A DNA stretch of 56,204 nucleotides from HGM04593 sp045612305 (lineage in GTDB: Bacteria > Bacteroidota > Bacteroidia > Bacteroidales > Bacteroidaceae), in assembly GCA_045612305.1 (NCBI GenBank), contig JAZKYU010000061.1:1-56204 (forward strand), read 5' to 3'. Below, in pieces: positions 25,388-35,000 of this stretch; positions within the stretch are counted from its first letter, which is position 1; every line of letters starts with the position of its first letter. The notes under the pieces are model-generated. The model was not told the origin of the DNA and made no database searches. It saw nothing but the letters and a program-made list of their open reading frames with translations. The translations under genes and the position numbers were made by a program.

Positions 25388-26121
25388 TTACTAACTTGCT
25401 CGCCTGTCAAGCCATATCTGCGCTGACGCTTTTGATACTCACAAACGGCCTTGCACAGCTCTTCGTGGTCAAAGTCGGGCCACAGCACCTCGGTGAAGTA
25501 AAACTCCGAATAGGCACACTGCCACAGAAGGAAGTTACTCAAGCGCTGCTCTTTTCCGGTGCGTATGAGGAGGTCGGGGTCGGGCATAAAGTTTGTGGTA
25601 AGTTGCGACGATATGTACTCGTCGTCTATGTCGCTCACAGCAAGCTCACCGTTCTGCACGCTCGAAGCGATGCTACGCACAGCCTCGGTTATCTCCCACT
25701 TTGCCGAGTAGCTCAGAGCAAGCACCAAGGTCATACGGTCGTTGTTGGCGGTGCGGGCAACACAAGCCTCGAGACGCTCACGCACATTCTGCGGCAACTT
25801 GCTCAAGTCGCCTATTATGCGGAAAGCCACGTTGTTCTTTACAAAAAGCTCCTCCTCTATCGACTCGAAGAGCAACGCCATGAGCGCGGCAACCTCGGCC
25901 TGGGGACGTTTCCAGTTTTCGGTCGAGAAGGTGTAGAGGGTGAGATACTTAACACCTATGCTTATTGCGTTCTCAACAAGCTGACGCACAGTAGCTGCAC
26001 CCGCCTGGTGACCCTGCGAGCGGTCCAAACCGCGCATTTGTGCCCAACGGCCGTTGCCGTCCATTATTATCGCTATATGTTGAGGAACATTCTCTCTATT
26101 CACAAGTTCTGAATAAGCCAT
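25384..26121 (-). CDS. uppS: Undecaprenyl diphosphate synthase
   Basis: 245 aa cis-prenyltransferase making the C55 lipid carrier for peptidoglycan and surface polysaccharides. The pyrophosphate-binding IAIIMDGNGRWA motif, the FSTENWKRP segment and the C-terminal RTGKEQRLSNFLLWQCAYSE block (basic residue and substrate contacts) are intact. The stop overlaps the bamA start by four bases. Confidence 0.96.
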   Translation of the reverse strand: MAYSELVNRENVPQHIAIIMDGNGRWAQMRGLDRSQGHQAGAATVRQLVENAISIGVKYLTLYTFSTENWKRPQAEVAALMALLFESIEEELFVKNNVAFRIIGDLSKLPQNVRERLEACVARTANNDRMTLVLALSYSAKWEITEAVRSIASSVQNGELAVSDIDDEYISSQLTTNFMPDPDLLIRTGKEQRLSNFLLWQCAYSEFYFTEVLWPDFDHEELCKAVCEYQKRQRRYGLTGEQVSK

Positions 26122-26151
26122 ATCGTATATATTTTTTTGAAGTTTCCGGTT

Positions 26152-26853
26152 TTAATTATTGCATCTCCTGTATTTGGGCGATATATCGTATGTCACAAAT
26201 ATCGAAAAGTAGGAAAAACTGTCTTTGTTTTTCAAGCCGCTACTCTTTATACCATAGGGGTCGCTCAACACAGGAGCCTGCTCGCTAACTACATCGAGGT
26301 TGTCGGAGAAGGTAAAGTGGTAAGACAGCTCGCAACCCACGTTCCAACGCGGTGCAAGTTTATACTTAACACCAAGGCCAAGAGGCAACTCCACGGCAAA
26401 CACACTCTCGAGCGGGGCGGGTGCAAACGTAGCTCCAAGGCCACCGCTTATGTAAGGAGTAAAACGGCGTGTGCCCTTGTAACTTGCGCCGTTGCCATAG
26501 GCAAAAAAATTGCACTCAAACTGCACCGACAAGTTATATATAGAGCGGCTAAACTCCGTTTCGCCTTTGGGGAAGCGGTTTTCACCATCGGCGGTGTTAC
26601 CCGATATTTTACCCACAGCAAGAGAGCCCTTTACTGCCAAACGCGGGTTTATGTTGTATCGGCCTGCAAAGCCACCCATCACGTTCATATTTTTGAACAT
26701 CCCGCTATAGTTGGCATCGCCGTAGTAGTTTGTCACACCCAGCATACCGCCTACCTCCATTCTATATTCGAGGTCGTCGGCACGCGAGATGGTTGCAAAG
26801 CCCCACAACGCAATGAACAACAAAAGGTTTTTAAAAAAACGGGCGTTCTTCAT
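26152..26853 (-). CDS. DUF6089 outer membrane beta-barrel protein
   Basis: 233 aa with a signal peptide (about 1-24), then alternating hydrophobic strands rich in G, Y and F; the EVGGMLGVTNYYGDAN start is typical of DUF6089. Almost always next to uppS and bamA in Bacteroidales, which suggests a link to outer membrane assembly, but no function is established. It lies 30 bases before uppS and 12 bases after the DUF6242 gene. Confidence 0.85.
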   Translation of the reverse strand: MKNARFFKNLLLFIALWGFATISRADDLEYRMEVGGMLGVTNYYGDANYSGMFKNMNVMGGFAGRYNINPRLAVKGSLAVGKISGNTADGENRFPKGETEFSRSIYNLSVQFECNFFAYGNGASYKGTRRFTPYISGGLGATFAPAPLESVFAVELPLGLGVKYKLAPRWNVGCELSYHFTFSDNLDVVSEQAPVLSDPYGIKSSGLKNKDSFSYFSIFVTYDISPKYRRCNN

Positions 26854-26865
26854 AGTTCCTGCACT

Positions 26866-28230
26866 TTATTTAAACCCCAAACGGTTAATTCTTCCCTTCC
26901 ACACAGCGGTGGGGGTTACTATCCACATATACTCGTTCTGCGACACCGCAGCTGCAAAAGCCTCATCGGCACCTTTAAGTTCTGCCGGGAGCGACACACC
27001 ATAGTCGTTGCACTCTTTCCACACAACACCGTTATCGCGCGAGATGTAGAACTTATCGAAAGAATTAAGTTGCACACCGCCGAACTTTGTAGCGCCACCG
27101 AAAGCAAACATAGCATCGTCGTAGCCCAAAACAGCCAAGCCGCCAAACGAGGGACAAGTATATTCGTTATTACCCAAAGAGTATTCAAACCAACCGCTAC
27201 CGTTCGACAAGCGGCACCACACCTTCACATCGCCGGTTTTTTCAGCAGTTGCATAGCCGATAAGTATAGTGCGGTGTATATTCGCATTTGTTGTCAACGT
27301 GCTGTTTATAAAGTTGTTGCCATAAAGGGGGAAACCTTCGGGCAATGACTGAACCTGCTGAAAGCTCTCACCATCGACCGAACTGTAGATGTTGCTCGCA
27401 TCGGCAGCCCAAAGCTTGCTACCATTGTCCGACACCGAAAAGAGCGAAACAAAACCGGCACCCGACGAAACCACCTCCCACGACAACGCGTCGGCCGAAG
27501 CATAAACATCGCCTTGAGCAAGCACGTAGAACTTATCGCCAAAAAGCAAGATAGACGATAGGTCGCTACCTGCGGGGAGCGATGCAGCCACAACACCCCA
27601 CACGGGCGAGCCCTGCAAAGAGCTTTCGGCTACCACAACATCCCCAGCCGAAGATGTTCCAAAAAGATAGAGTTTGTCGCCCTTTTCGAGCAACTTTGCG
27701 GGAGTAACACCCTCGAGTGTGGCATCGACAAATTTTTCCCACACCATAAGATTAGGGTCTACCTGGTGCACATTAAGCTTTATGGTATAGTAACTTTCGT
27801 ATGTACCATCGGTAGAGGCGATGCAAACATTAACGGGAGAGGTAAAATCCACCGAGTCGGAAGAGTTGTAGTAAACATAACTGTCCTCGGCAGCAACGTA
27901 GCGGTAAGGCACGCCCACGCAAGAGATATAAGAGACAACCTTGTTGACCTTTGTGCCAAAAGTGAGAGAGTCTATATTGTAAATCTCTTTCGCCGCGTGA
28001 TCGATAACAAATTCAAATTCATCGCCCGACACAATTTTTTCAACAATAGTATCCTCGCCCATAGCTGTAACATCGTGGAAAGGACATTTGATATTGTCGA
28101 TATTAAAGGCTGTTACGTAGGCATAATGCGTGCCCGAAACATCGCCTATTATCTGATTATCATCCTTGCACGACGCAGCGACGAAAAGCAACGAAAAGAG
28201 TGCCAAATATGTTGCTATGTTTTTTCTCAT
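26866..28230 (-). CDS. DUF6242 surface lipoprotein
   Basis: 454 aa from the ATG chosen here; a TTG seven codons upstream is open but sits at the predicted transcription start. The lipobox is AASC, followed by KDDN, matching the Bacteroidota surface-export signal. An N-terminal Ig-like part is followed by repeated blade-like segments (SADALSWEVV, SVDGESFQQV, SRDNGVVWKEC) of the sialidase/BNR or kelch type, implying a beta-propeller. The role is unknown; it heads the string leading into uppS and bamA. Confidence 0.8.
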   Translation of the reverse strand: MRKNIATYLALFSLLFVAASCKDDNQIIGDVSGTHYAYVTAFNIDNIKCPFHDVTAMGEDTIVEKIVSGDEFEFVIDHAAKEIYNIDSLTFGTKVNKVVSYISCVGVPYRYVAAEDSYVYYNSSDSVDFTSPVNVCIASTDGTYESYYTIKLNVHQVDPNLMVWEKFVDATLEGVTPAKLLEKGDKLYLFGTSSAGDVVVAESSLQGSPVWGVVAASLPAGSDLSSILLFGDKFYVLAQGDVYASADALSWEVVSSGAGFVSLFSVSDNGSKLWAADASNIYSSVDGESFQQVQSLPEGFPLYGNNFINSTLTTNANIHRTILIGYATAEKTGDVKVWCRLSNGSGWFEYSLGNNEYTCPSFGGLAVLGYDDAMFAFGGATKFGGVQLNSFDKFYISRDNGVVWKECNDYGVSLPAELKGADEAFAAAVSQNEYMWIVTPTAVWKGRINRLGFK

Positions 28231-28255
28231 AGTTTTAATACTTTTATTCAACTTA

Positions 28256-28263
28256 CAAAAATA
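28256..28263 (-). promoter_or_regulatory. -7 promoter element of the DUF6242-bamA string
   Basis: TATTTTTG on the minus strand, 25 bases before the ATG at 28230. No convincing upstream box. Confidence 0.45.
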
Positions 28264-28318
28264 GCAACATTTTTTGGTTTAAACCATTTTTCGCGCCTTA
28301 TTTATAATATTTTATAAT

Positions 28319-29398
28319 TTATATAGCATTTTTTAAACAAAAAGTTGCCACAACATTACCTGCAAACTCCTCTTTTTTTGCAGGCGACAAAGCTGGCAAA
28401 GAGGGCGACTTGACACCGTTGTGAAGAAAGAGGTTAGGATTTTGTTCCACCCTTATAACGTCCCACAGAGAGGCGTCGATAAAACTTTGCAACAATTTAG
28501 CACCACCCTCAACAAGCAGACTGCCCACCTTGCGAGAGTGCAGGAAGGTTAATATCTGCGGCAGCACAGAGAGCGAAAAATCCAAGACCACCTGCTCCAC
28601 ACCACGCCCGAACTTACCCTCTTGCTCACGCTCGGTAAAAACTACCGTCGGTTGCTTGCCGTCGAACAAATTAAGAGTAGAGGGCAAAGCACCACGCCTG
28701 TCGATAACCAAGCGCAAGGGCGAACGACCGCCCCAGAAACGCACGTCGAGCGAAGGATTATCGAGCAGGGCTGTGTGAGAGCCAACAAGTATAGCATCGC
28801 AACGCGAACGCAACTTGTGCACCGCAACGCGCGACAGAGGATTTGAAATTTTCGCCGGCAACTGCAAAGAGCTGTCGCGCAGAGTGTCGATAAAACCGTC
28901 GGCACTTTCGGCCCACTTGAGAATTATACGTGGGCGTTGCTGCTCGTGAAAAGTAAAGAAATTTTCATTTATCTCGCGAGCCTCATCGTTCAGCACACCA
29001 ACAACAACTTCTATACCCGCAGCACGCATACGCGCTATGCCGCCACCGTTTACACAACTATTTGTATCGGTGATGCCAACCACAACACGCGGTATTTTAC
29101 AGGAGATTATGAGGTCGGCACAAGGGGGTGTTTTTCCATAATGCGAGCAGGGCTCAAGCGTAACATACATAGTCGACTGTGAGAGGAGCTTTTTGTCAAC
29201 TTCTTTTACCGAGCGCACCGCGTTAACCTCGGCGTGCGGCTCACCCGCTTTTATGTGGTATCCCTCGCCTATTATGCGCCCGTTGCACACAATAACGGCG
29301 CCCACCGCGGGGTTGGGCGATGTTCCTCCAACGGCACAAGCAGCAAGCTGCAGGCAACGACGCATATAAATTTCATCTATCGGCAAGGGTTGAGCCAT
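28319..29398 (-). CDS. ribD: Riboflavin biosynthesis deaminase/reductase RibD
   Basis: 359 aa bifunctional enzyme of the second and third steps of riboflavin synthesis. The N-terminal deaminase has zinc ligands H55 (HAE, with E57 catalytic), C84 and C93 in PCSHYGKTPPC. The C-terminal reductase domain begins near residue 148 (RPRIILKWAESADGFI) and is complete. No other rib gene is adjacent and no FMN riboswitch is seen upstream. Confidence 0.95.
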   Translation of the reverse strand: MAQPLPIDEIYMRRCLQLAACAVGGTSPNPAVGAVIVCNGRIIGEGYHIKAGEPHAEVNAVRSVKEVDKKLLSQSTMYVTLEPCSHYGKTPPCADLIISCKIPRVVVGITDTNSCVNGGGIARMRAAGIEVVVGVLNDEAREINENFFTFHEQQRPRIILKWAESADGFIDTLRDSSLQLPAKISNPLSRVAVHKLRSRCDAILVGSHTALLDNPSLDVRFWGGRSPLRLVIDRRGALPSTLNLFDGKQPTVVFTEREQEGKFGRGVEQVVLDFSLSVLPQILTFLHSRKVGSLLVEGGAKLLQSFIDASLWDVIRVEQNPNLFLHNGVKSPSLPALSPAKKEEFAGNVVATFCLKNAI

Positions 29399-29424
29399 AA
29401 GTTTACACAGTTAGAATAACGATG

Positions 29425-29432
29425 CGAATATA
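29425..29432 (-). promoter_or_regulatory. -7 promoter element of ribD
   Basis: TATATTCG on the minus strand, 26 bases before the ATG. No clear upstream box. Confidence 0.42.
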
Positions 29433-29478
29433 CAAAAACATTTTCTTTTGCCCGCAACCACGCGAAAAAAAAGAGGCT

Positions 29479-30309
29479 CTACAAGTGCTGCGACACACTC
29501 TTGAGAGTAACCACAACTATCTCGCTTGACGCACACCAACGCACCCGTCGGCGCGATGTACCCACCCCGTTTGTGGTTATCACGGGCACCCCTTTGTCGG
29601 TAAAGTTAAGCCCTCGCAAGAAACGCTTGCCATATTTTGTGTTTTTAACCGGGGTGTAAAGCCACAAAAAAGTCACCTGCCCACCGTGCGTGTGCCCCGA
29701 GAGCACAAGGTCGCACTCTGCGCCTGCATCTTGAGCAAAGTCGGGAGTGTGGGCAAGGAGCACGGTAAAAAGATCGGCCGGTTGAGTAGCAAGCATCGCA
29801 AGAGCCGCAGAGTCGCACCTGAAAGAGTTGCGCACACCCATAACAGCTATGCTGTCGCTACCACACGACAAATACACAGCCGAGTCGGCAAGCAGCACCA
29901 CCCCGTTACGTTTGCTCTCGGCTAGCAGAGTGGGGTATATTTTATAATCGTGGTTACCACACACCGCAAACTTCCCGTAGGTGGTTTTTAGCGATGAAAA
30001 GGAGGAAAAAAGCACATTGGCACACTGCGGCGAAGCAAGATAATCGCCACCGAAAGCAACAATATCGGCACCTACATCGCTCAATTTACGAGTTAAACGA
30101 CGAAGCCTTTTTGCCGAAAAAAGACTTGGGTAGTGAAGGTCGGACACAAAGGCTATGCGCGTGCCGTCGAAGCTTTCGGGCAGGCGGGCGCTCTCTACCG
30201 TGTAACGCTTTATGCGCCCCACCCCGCTACGCGACAAAGAGGCGCAAGACGAAATCAGCAGCACAAAGGCTGCTGATAAAAAGATATTTAAAAAGCGTGT
30301 CGCGCGCAT
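29479..30309 (-). CDS. Lipoprotein metallophosphoesterase
   Basis: 276 aa. A lipobox (ISSC at about residue 22) anchors it in the membrane. The calcineurin-type metal site is complete: FVSDLHYPS, GGDY, GNHDYK, LLAHTPD and SGHTHGGQ. This is the YkuE/YaeI-like group, for which lipid or nucleotide phosphoesters have been proposed; the substrate is unknown. It lies 10 bases after ispF and seems to be the last gene of the rex-porU-porV-ispF unit. Confidence 0.87.
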   Translation of the reverse strand: MRATRFLNIFLSAAFVLLISSCASLSRSGVGRIKRYTVESARLPESFDGTRIAFVSDLHYPSLFSAKRLRRLTRKLSDVGADIVAFGGDYLASPQCANVLFSSFSSLKTTYGKFAVCGNHDYKIYPTLLAESKRNGVVLLADSAVYLSCGSDSIAVMGVRNSFRCDSAALAMLATQPADLFTVLLAHTPDFAQDAGAECDLVLSGHTHGGQVTFLWLYTPVKNTKYGKRFLRGLNFTDKGVPVITTNGVGTSRRRVRWCASSEIVVVTLKSVSQHL

Positions 30310-30319
30310 AGAAAAAAGA

Positions 30320-30793
30320 TTACTTCTCTATAAGCACTGTTGCGTAGGCTGTTATGCCCTCCTTGCGCCCCTCAAAGCCCAACTTTTCGGTGGTTGTAGC
30401 CTTTATAGAGAGCATGTCGGCGTCTATGCCAAGCACGTCGGCCATAACACGTTGCATCTCGGGGATGTGGGGGTTTAGCTTGGGGGCCTGCGCAGCCACC
30501 GTTGAGTCTATATTACATATTCTGTAACCCTTTGCAGCGAGAAGCTCACCTGTGCGACGCAACAAAATTTTGCTGTCGATGTTCAAAAACTCATCAGAGT
30601 TGTCGGGGAACTGAAAACCTATGTCGCGCAAATTTGCAGCACCCAAGAGAGCATCGCATATTGCGTGTATAAGCACATCGGCATCGGAGTGGCCTGCAAG
30701 ACCATACTCATAAGGTATTTTAATACCACCTATCCACAAATCGCGCCCCTCGGCAAAACGATGCACGTCGATACCAAAACCTACTCTTATCAT
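30320..30793 (-). CDS. ispF: 2-C-methyl-D-erythritol 2,4-cyclodiphosphate synthase
   Basis: 157 aa MEP-pathway enzyme. Metal ligands D9, H11 and H43 and the AGHSDADV and KATTTEKLGFEGR blocks are all present. It lies 16 bases after porV, an arrangement also known from Porphyromonas (from memory). Confidence 0.97.
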   Translation of the reverse strand: MIRVGFGIDVHRFAEGRDLWIGGIKIPYEYGLAGHSDADVLIHAICDALLGAANLRDIGFQFPDNSDEFLNIDSKILLRRTGELLAAKGYRICNIDSTVAAQAPKLNPHIPEMQRVMADVLGIDADMLSIKATTTEKLGFEGRKEGITAYATVLIEK

Positions 30794-30809
30794 AACTTCT
30801 ATATTTTAT

Positions 30810-31997
30810 TTAACGGCCAAAAAGCTCTCTCAAGCCATCCATATCAAACGAAAGCGAGAAACGCAACGTCTGGTCGAGAGGGTTGCTCTGCGCTGCCGAT
30901 ATAAGGTAAGCACCGTCAAGAGAGAACACGCTCATCCTGAAACCTGCACCAACGGTGTAGTACTTACGGTTTCCCTTAAACTCGTTCTCGTAGTGATAAC
31001 CGGCACGCACTGAAAATTGTTGGTTATAGCAGTACTCAATACCTATACCACCATATATCTCCTTGAGCTCCTCGCTAAAGCCACCGGGAGCATCGTTGAA
31101 CGACTTAAAGATACCCGAAATGGGCGAAACATCGTTGTAACCCTCATTGTCGAGCCACACATCGTACTCCTGACGATAGTCTACACCATCGTTAGCCGAA
31201 TAGCCCATCTCTTCGAGAAACTGATTATATGTGGGGCGAGTGGGCACCAATAACTTATTTATATCGGCACTAAACGAGATGGTGTTATACTCGTCGATAG
31301 GATAGAGCAACGAAGCACCCAAGCGCAAGTTTGTGGGAAGAAACTCGTTGCTGGTACCACCATCGTATGAAATTTTTGTACCTATGTTCGACACGTTGAA
31401 ACCCAAGCCCAGCAAGCACTCGCGGTCGCCCACCATAACATAATTATTATAGTACATAGCAACATCGGCAGCAAAAGCCTTTCCGGGCTCCATATCTTCG
31501 TTGCGCGAGTATTTAAGGTCGGAGTAAATTACACGCAAAGCGATAGCAGCCGATAGTTTTTCCGACAGCATACGAGAGTAGGCCACGTCGAAGGCAAACT
31601 CATAGGGTTTTATGGTTGTTTGGTCCTCCAAGAATACCTCGCCCAGAGAGAAGTATGTGAGCGAGCTACTTATAGCCGAATAATCGCCTATACGATAGAA
31701 GCCTGCTAGGTTCACCAAGTCGATGTCGCTAACAAGCTGACGCAACCAAGGGGTATAAGACATAGCCATACCCGCGCGAGCTATATTAAAGGGATACTTT
31801 GCAGGGTTCCAATATTGCGAGAAAACATCGGCCTCGGTGGCAACACCCACGTCTCCAAGAGCGCCGGCACGGGCGTCGGGAGCGATTGAAAGAGAGGTTA
31901 CACCTGTGTAAACAGGGTTAAACTTCTCGTCCTGTGCATAAGACGACACAAAAAGCACAGCCAACAGCAAAAAAGATAAAATCCTATTTTTTGTCAT
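30810..31997 (-). CDS. porV: Type IX secretion outer membrane protein PorV
   Basis: 395 aa FadL-like barrel with a signal peptide (to about SSYAQ) and the SLSIAPDARAGALGDVGVA segment characteristic of PorV/PorQ. PorV shuttles type IX cargo from the translocon to the PorU sortase complex. PorV rather than PorQ is chosen because it follows porU directly. It ends in the usual SFDMDGL strand. Confidence 0.93.
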   Translation of the reverse strand: MTKNRILSFLLLAVLFVSSYAQDEKFNPVYTGVTSLSIAPDARAGALGDVGVATEADVFSQYWNPAKYPFNIARAGMAMSYTPWLRQLVSDIDLVNLAGFYRIGDYSAISSSLTYFSLGEVFLEDQTTIKPYEFAFDVAYSRMLSEKLSAAIALRVIYSDLKYSRNEDMEPGKAFAADVAMYYNNYVMVGDRECLLGLGFNVSNIGTKISYDGGTSNEFLPTNLRLGASLLYPIDEYNTISFSADINKLLVPTRPTYNQFLEEMGYSANDGVDYRQEYDVWLDNEGYNDVSPISGIFKSFNDAPGGFSEELKEIYGGIGIEYCYNQQFSVRAGYHYENEFKGNRKYYTVGAGFRMSVFSLDGAYLISAAQSNPLDQTLRFSLSFDMDGLRELFGR

Positions 31998-32042
31998 ATT
32001 TTATTTTTTATTCAAGGTTATTATTATAAACTCCGTTTTGCA

Positions 32043-35000
32043 CTATTTATTGTTTATCACCACAAATTTTCCCGATTTTGTCACCTCGCTGCTGCCACCC
32101 GACGAGAGAGATGCACGGTAAATATAGACACCTGTGGGCATAGGCTGGCCGCCGTCGGCTGTAACATCCCAAGCGCAAGTATACACGTTACCGCTGCACA
32201 ACGCTTGTTCGGTTTTTTGCCACATGCGCTGCCCCTGCATATTAAACACCTCTATTTTAACATCCATCGTGCTGTAGGGGAGGTCGTGTGTAAGCACAAA
32301 GTACGATGTCTGTCCATATCGTGCGGGGTTGGGCGAGAGGGTTATTTGAGCAAGGTCGGGAGCCAGGCCGGGAACAACCACAAAAGAGAGCTCGCCCACC
32401 GAAGAGTTGTTATACAAGTCCCACACGCGCAACATAAGCGTGTGAGGCCCTGGCGACAAAGCATCCAACGAAAGTGCAACCGTGCCACGCTTGTAGTCGC
32501 CCACCACGGGGGTGTAGACATTATTTAAATTATATGTCTGGTTTATGTCGTTGTCCACAATGAGCATAATATCGTGACCTATACCCGAGCCCACCGTGTT
32601 TATACCGTTCTCGTCGTACAACGATGCACAGAAGAAAGGTGTAGTGTTAACCTCGCCGCCATCGACAAAAGAGGGAGTGTTGAGGTACATTTTAATCTCG
32701 GGACCTTTACCATCGTTTGTTAACGAAGAGGCGGTGCCGGCCACGTGGAAGTTATCATAAAGCCCTTGCGCCAGGCGAGTCTTCGAGGCGTCGTAGGCAA
32801 ACAGGTTAAGCCTTCCCTTTTCGTTGCTGTAGCTTATATCCATAGGTATGGGCATCTCTATCTTGAAGCGACCATCCTTCACCGAGTCGCTACCAACAAA
32901 AAGTTTTTTGTTAAAGGCGGTATAGTTGAACGGGCCGTAGCCGAGGTTGTCCTTTGTGTAAACATCTTCGGCGCTATCGAAGAGGGTCGAAGAGAGCACA
33001 CCCGTGTAGTCGGTTTGTATGTTTCCTTGTGCATCGCTCACATAGCCTTCGACCTGGAGAACACCGCCTGCCGACACATTGGTGGTGGTTGAGGCAGAAA
33101 CACCGTTGAATTTTTCAACCACAAACTTGTACTCGGGAAGCTTCAAGCGGAGCGCAGGGTCGCCCAGCAGGATGAACGATAATTTATTCTCACTTAAGTC
33201 GCTCGACGAAGATATGACATTGTTTTTTGCACGACGCACAGCATCGCCCACAGCTTGGTAGCGGCCATCCTGCACAGGAGAGAGCAACACACTCATAAAA
33301 GCACGGTTCATTATAACGTTTCGCGCCTGACGCACCGTGCGGGTGGTGGTAAAGAGGCCCACAGCTCCGCCCGTGGGGTTCAAGAGGGCAAGCTCGGCCA
33401 AAGAGTAGTCACCTATATCGAAGGGGCCTATATCGCAAGAAGCTGTAACCCAGAAGGGCAAACGAGGAGATGCCAACGCCTGCATATCGGCACCAAGCCA
33501 CACCATCTCGTGCGACAGCACCGTGGCGCTTCCGTGGCCCGAATAGTTAACCACCAACGCGCCTTCGTTCAAGCGATTATATATTGCTTGTGTAACCACA
33601 GGGTAGGCGTTACCGGTGGAGTTTGCAACGGGCTCATAATCGTCCCAATATATTCGGTCTATTATGTACGAAGGGTAGTTGGTCTGCACCACGCCGGCAA
33701 CGCTTTCGGCATCTATCATATGTTGGTTGGGCAGGTCGTTGTCACCGTCGTCGCCCAAAAAAGATATCACATTTTGCCAGTCGCCCACCTCGGCGTTTTC
33801 CATATAGGCGATGGTTTTGTCTACCACCACATTGGCCTCTGAAAGACTTTTTACAGGGATGCGACCCACGCCTATATCGACCTTGTCGCGCAAGAAGTTT
33901 TTACCCTCACTGTCGTCGAGGAAACCATAATAATCTTCTAGCACATAGGAGTATATCGCGTTCACCGAGTTGTCCGACTCGTAGCAGAGCAGATAATCAT
34001 CGGCTTTTGCGGTGGGGTTGGACAAGAGGCGGTTGTCGAAAAAGCTGTCGCCAAAGAGCAACAAATATTTGGGAGCAGAGGCTGCATCGGCCGCACGGTC
34101 GTAGAGCATCTTCATAAGGCGGCGATAGGCGGTAGCGTCGGGTGTTCCCGAAGAAAACTCGTTGTATACCTGTGCTGCTGTAACCACAGCTACGGTTATG
34201 CCGTCGTGGGTGCGGTGTGCTTCGGCCAAGCGCTCGGCCGGTGCCAAATACATTCCGTTAGAGGGCACAATTATAACCATATCGGTCTGCCCAAGCGCGT
34301 GGAGGTTTTGGTTGGGCACAACGCCCACATACTCAACTGCGGGGAAGCTGCCCGAGGTGTTAAACGCCACATACTCGTCGCTGAACGAGCCACCTGCCAC
34401 AACAGAGTAGTTGCCGCCCGAAAACTCGCCCACAACCTCACATATTTCACTGGGGGAAGAGACGCACCACACGCGTGTGTCGGCTGTTGCACCCGAGATT
34501 ACAAATTTTGCATTATTGGCCGAGGTGCGGTTGCCACGGAAATTTATCTGCGAGCCACGCAAAGCCAGGTTGCGGGTAAAGTTGAGCCGCACATAGTCGA
34601 GGTGGCCCGACATTGTAGCCTTCGAGGCTGTGTGGGTAAGGGTTATCACCGTGTTTTCAGCACCGCTTGTGCTCGAAAAACCACCTTCGACAATCTTGCC
34701 AAAATCGGCAGTACCCACCTTGGAAATAGTTAAGTTACCTACCGACTCACCGTTTACATCTATCGCAACCTTGCTTGCCTCCTCGGCGCTGCTACCAAAA
34801 GCAACATCAATATCAAGGTTGGGGGTGCTCAACTGTGGCAACGAGAAGGTGTACTTTTTTGTACGCCCCGAAGCGTAGTTGTAGCTGTCGAGCATTACAT
34901 TACCATAACTGCAAAGAGATATTGCATCCTTCTCGTAAAGTTCATAGTCGGGGAAGGTTGTGTTCTGGGTGGAATAATTTGATTGAGCTGGCGCCGTGGG

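Noticed and set aside
26137..27348. 403-codon open frame on the plus strand
   Set aside because: It runs across DUF6089, the gap and DUF6242 on the other strand; the sequence is low-quality and Cys/His-rich as in shadows of real genes.
28231..28251. TTG start seven codons upstream for the DUF6242 lipoprotein
   Set aside because: It lies at the transcription start predicted from the TATTTTTG element, and the ATG at 28230 gives a standard lipoprotein signal.
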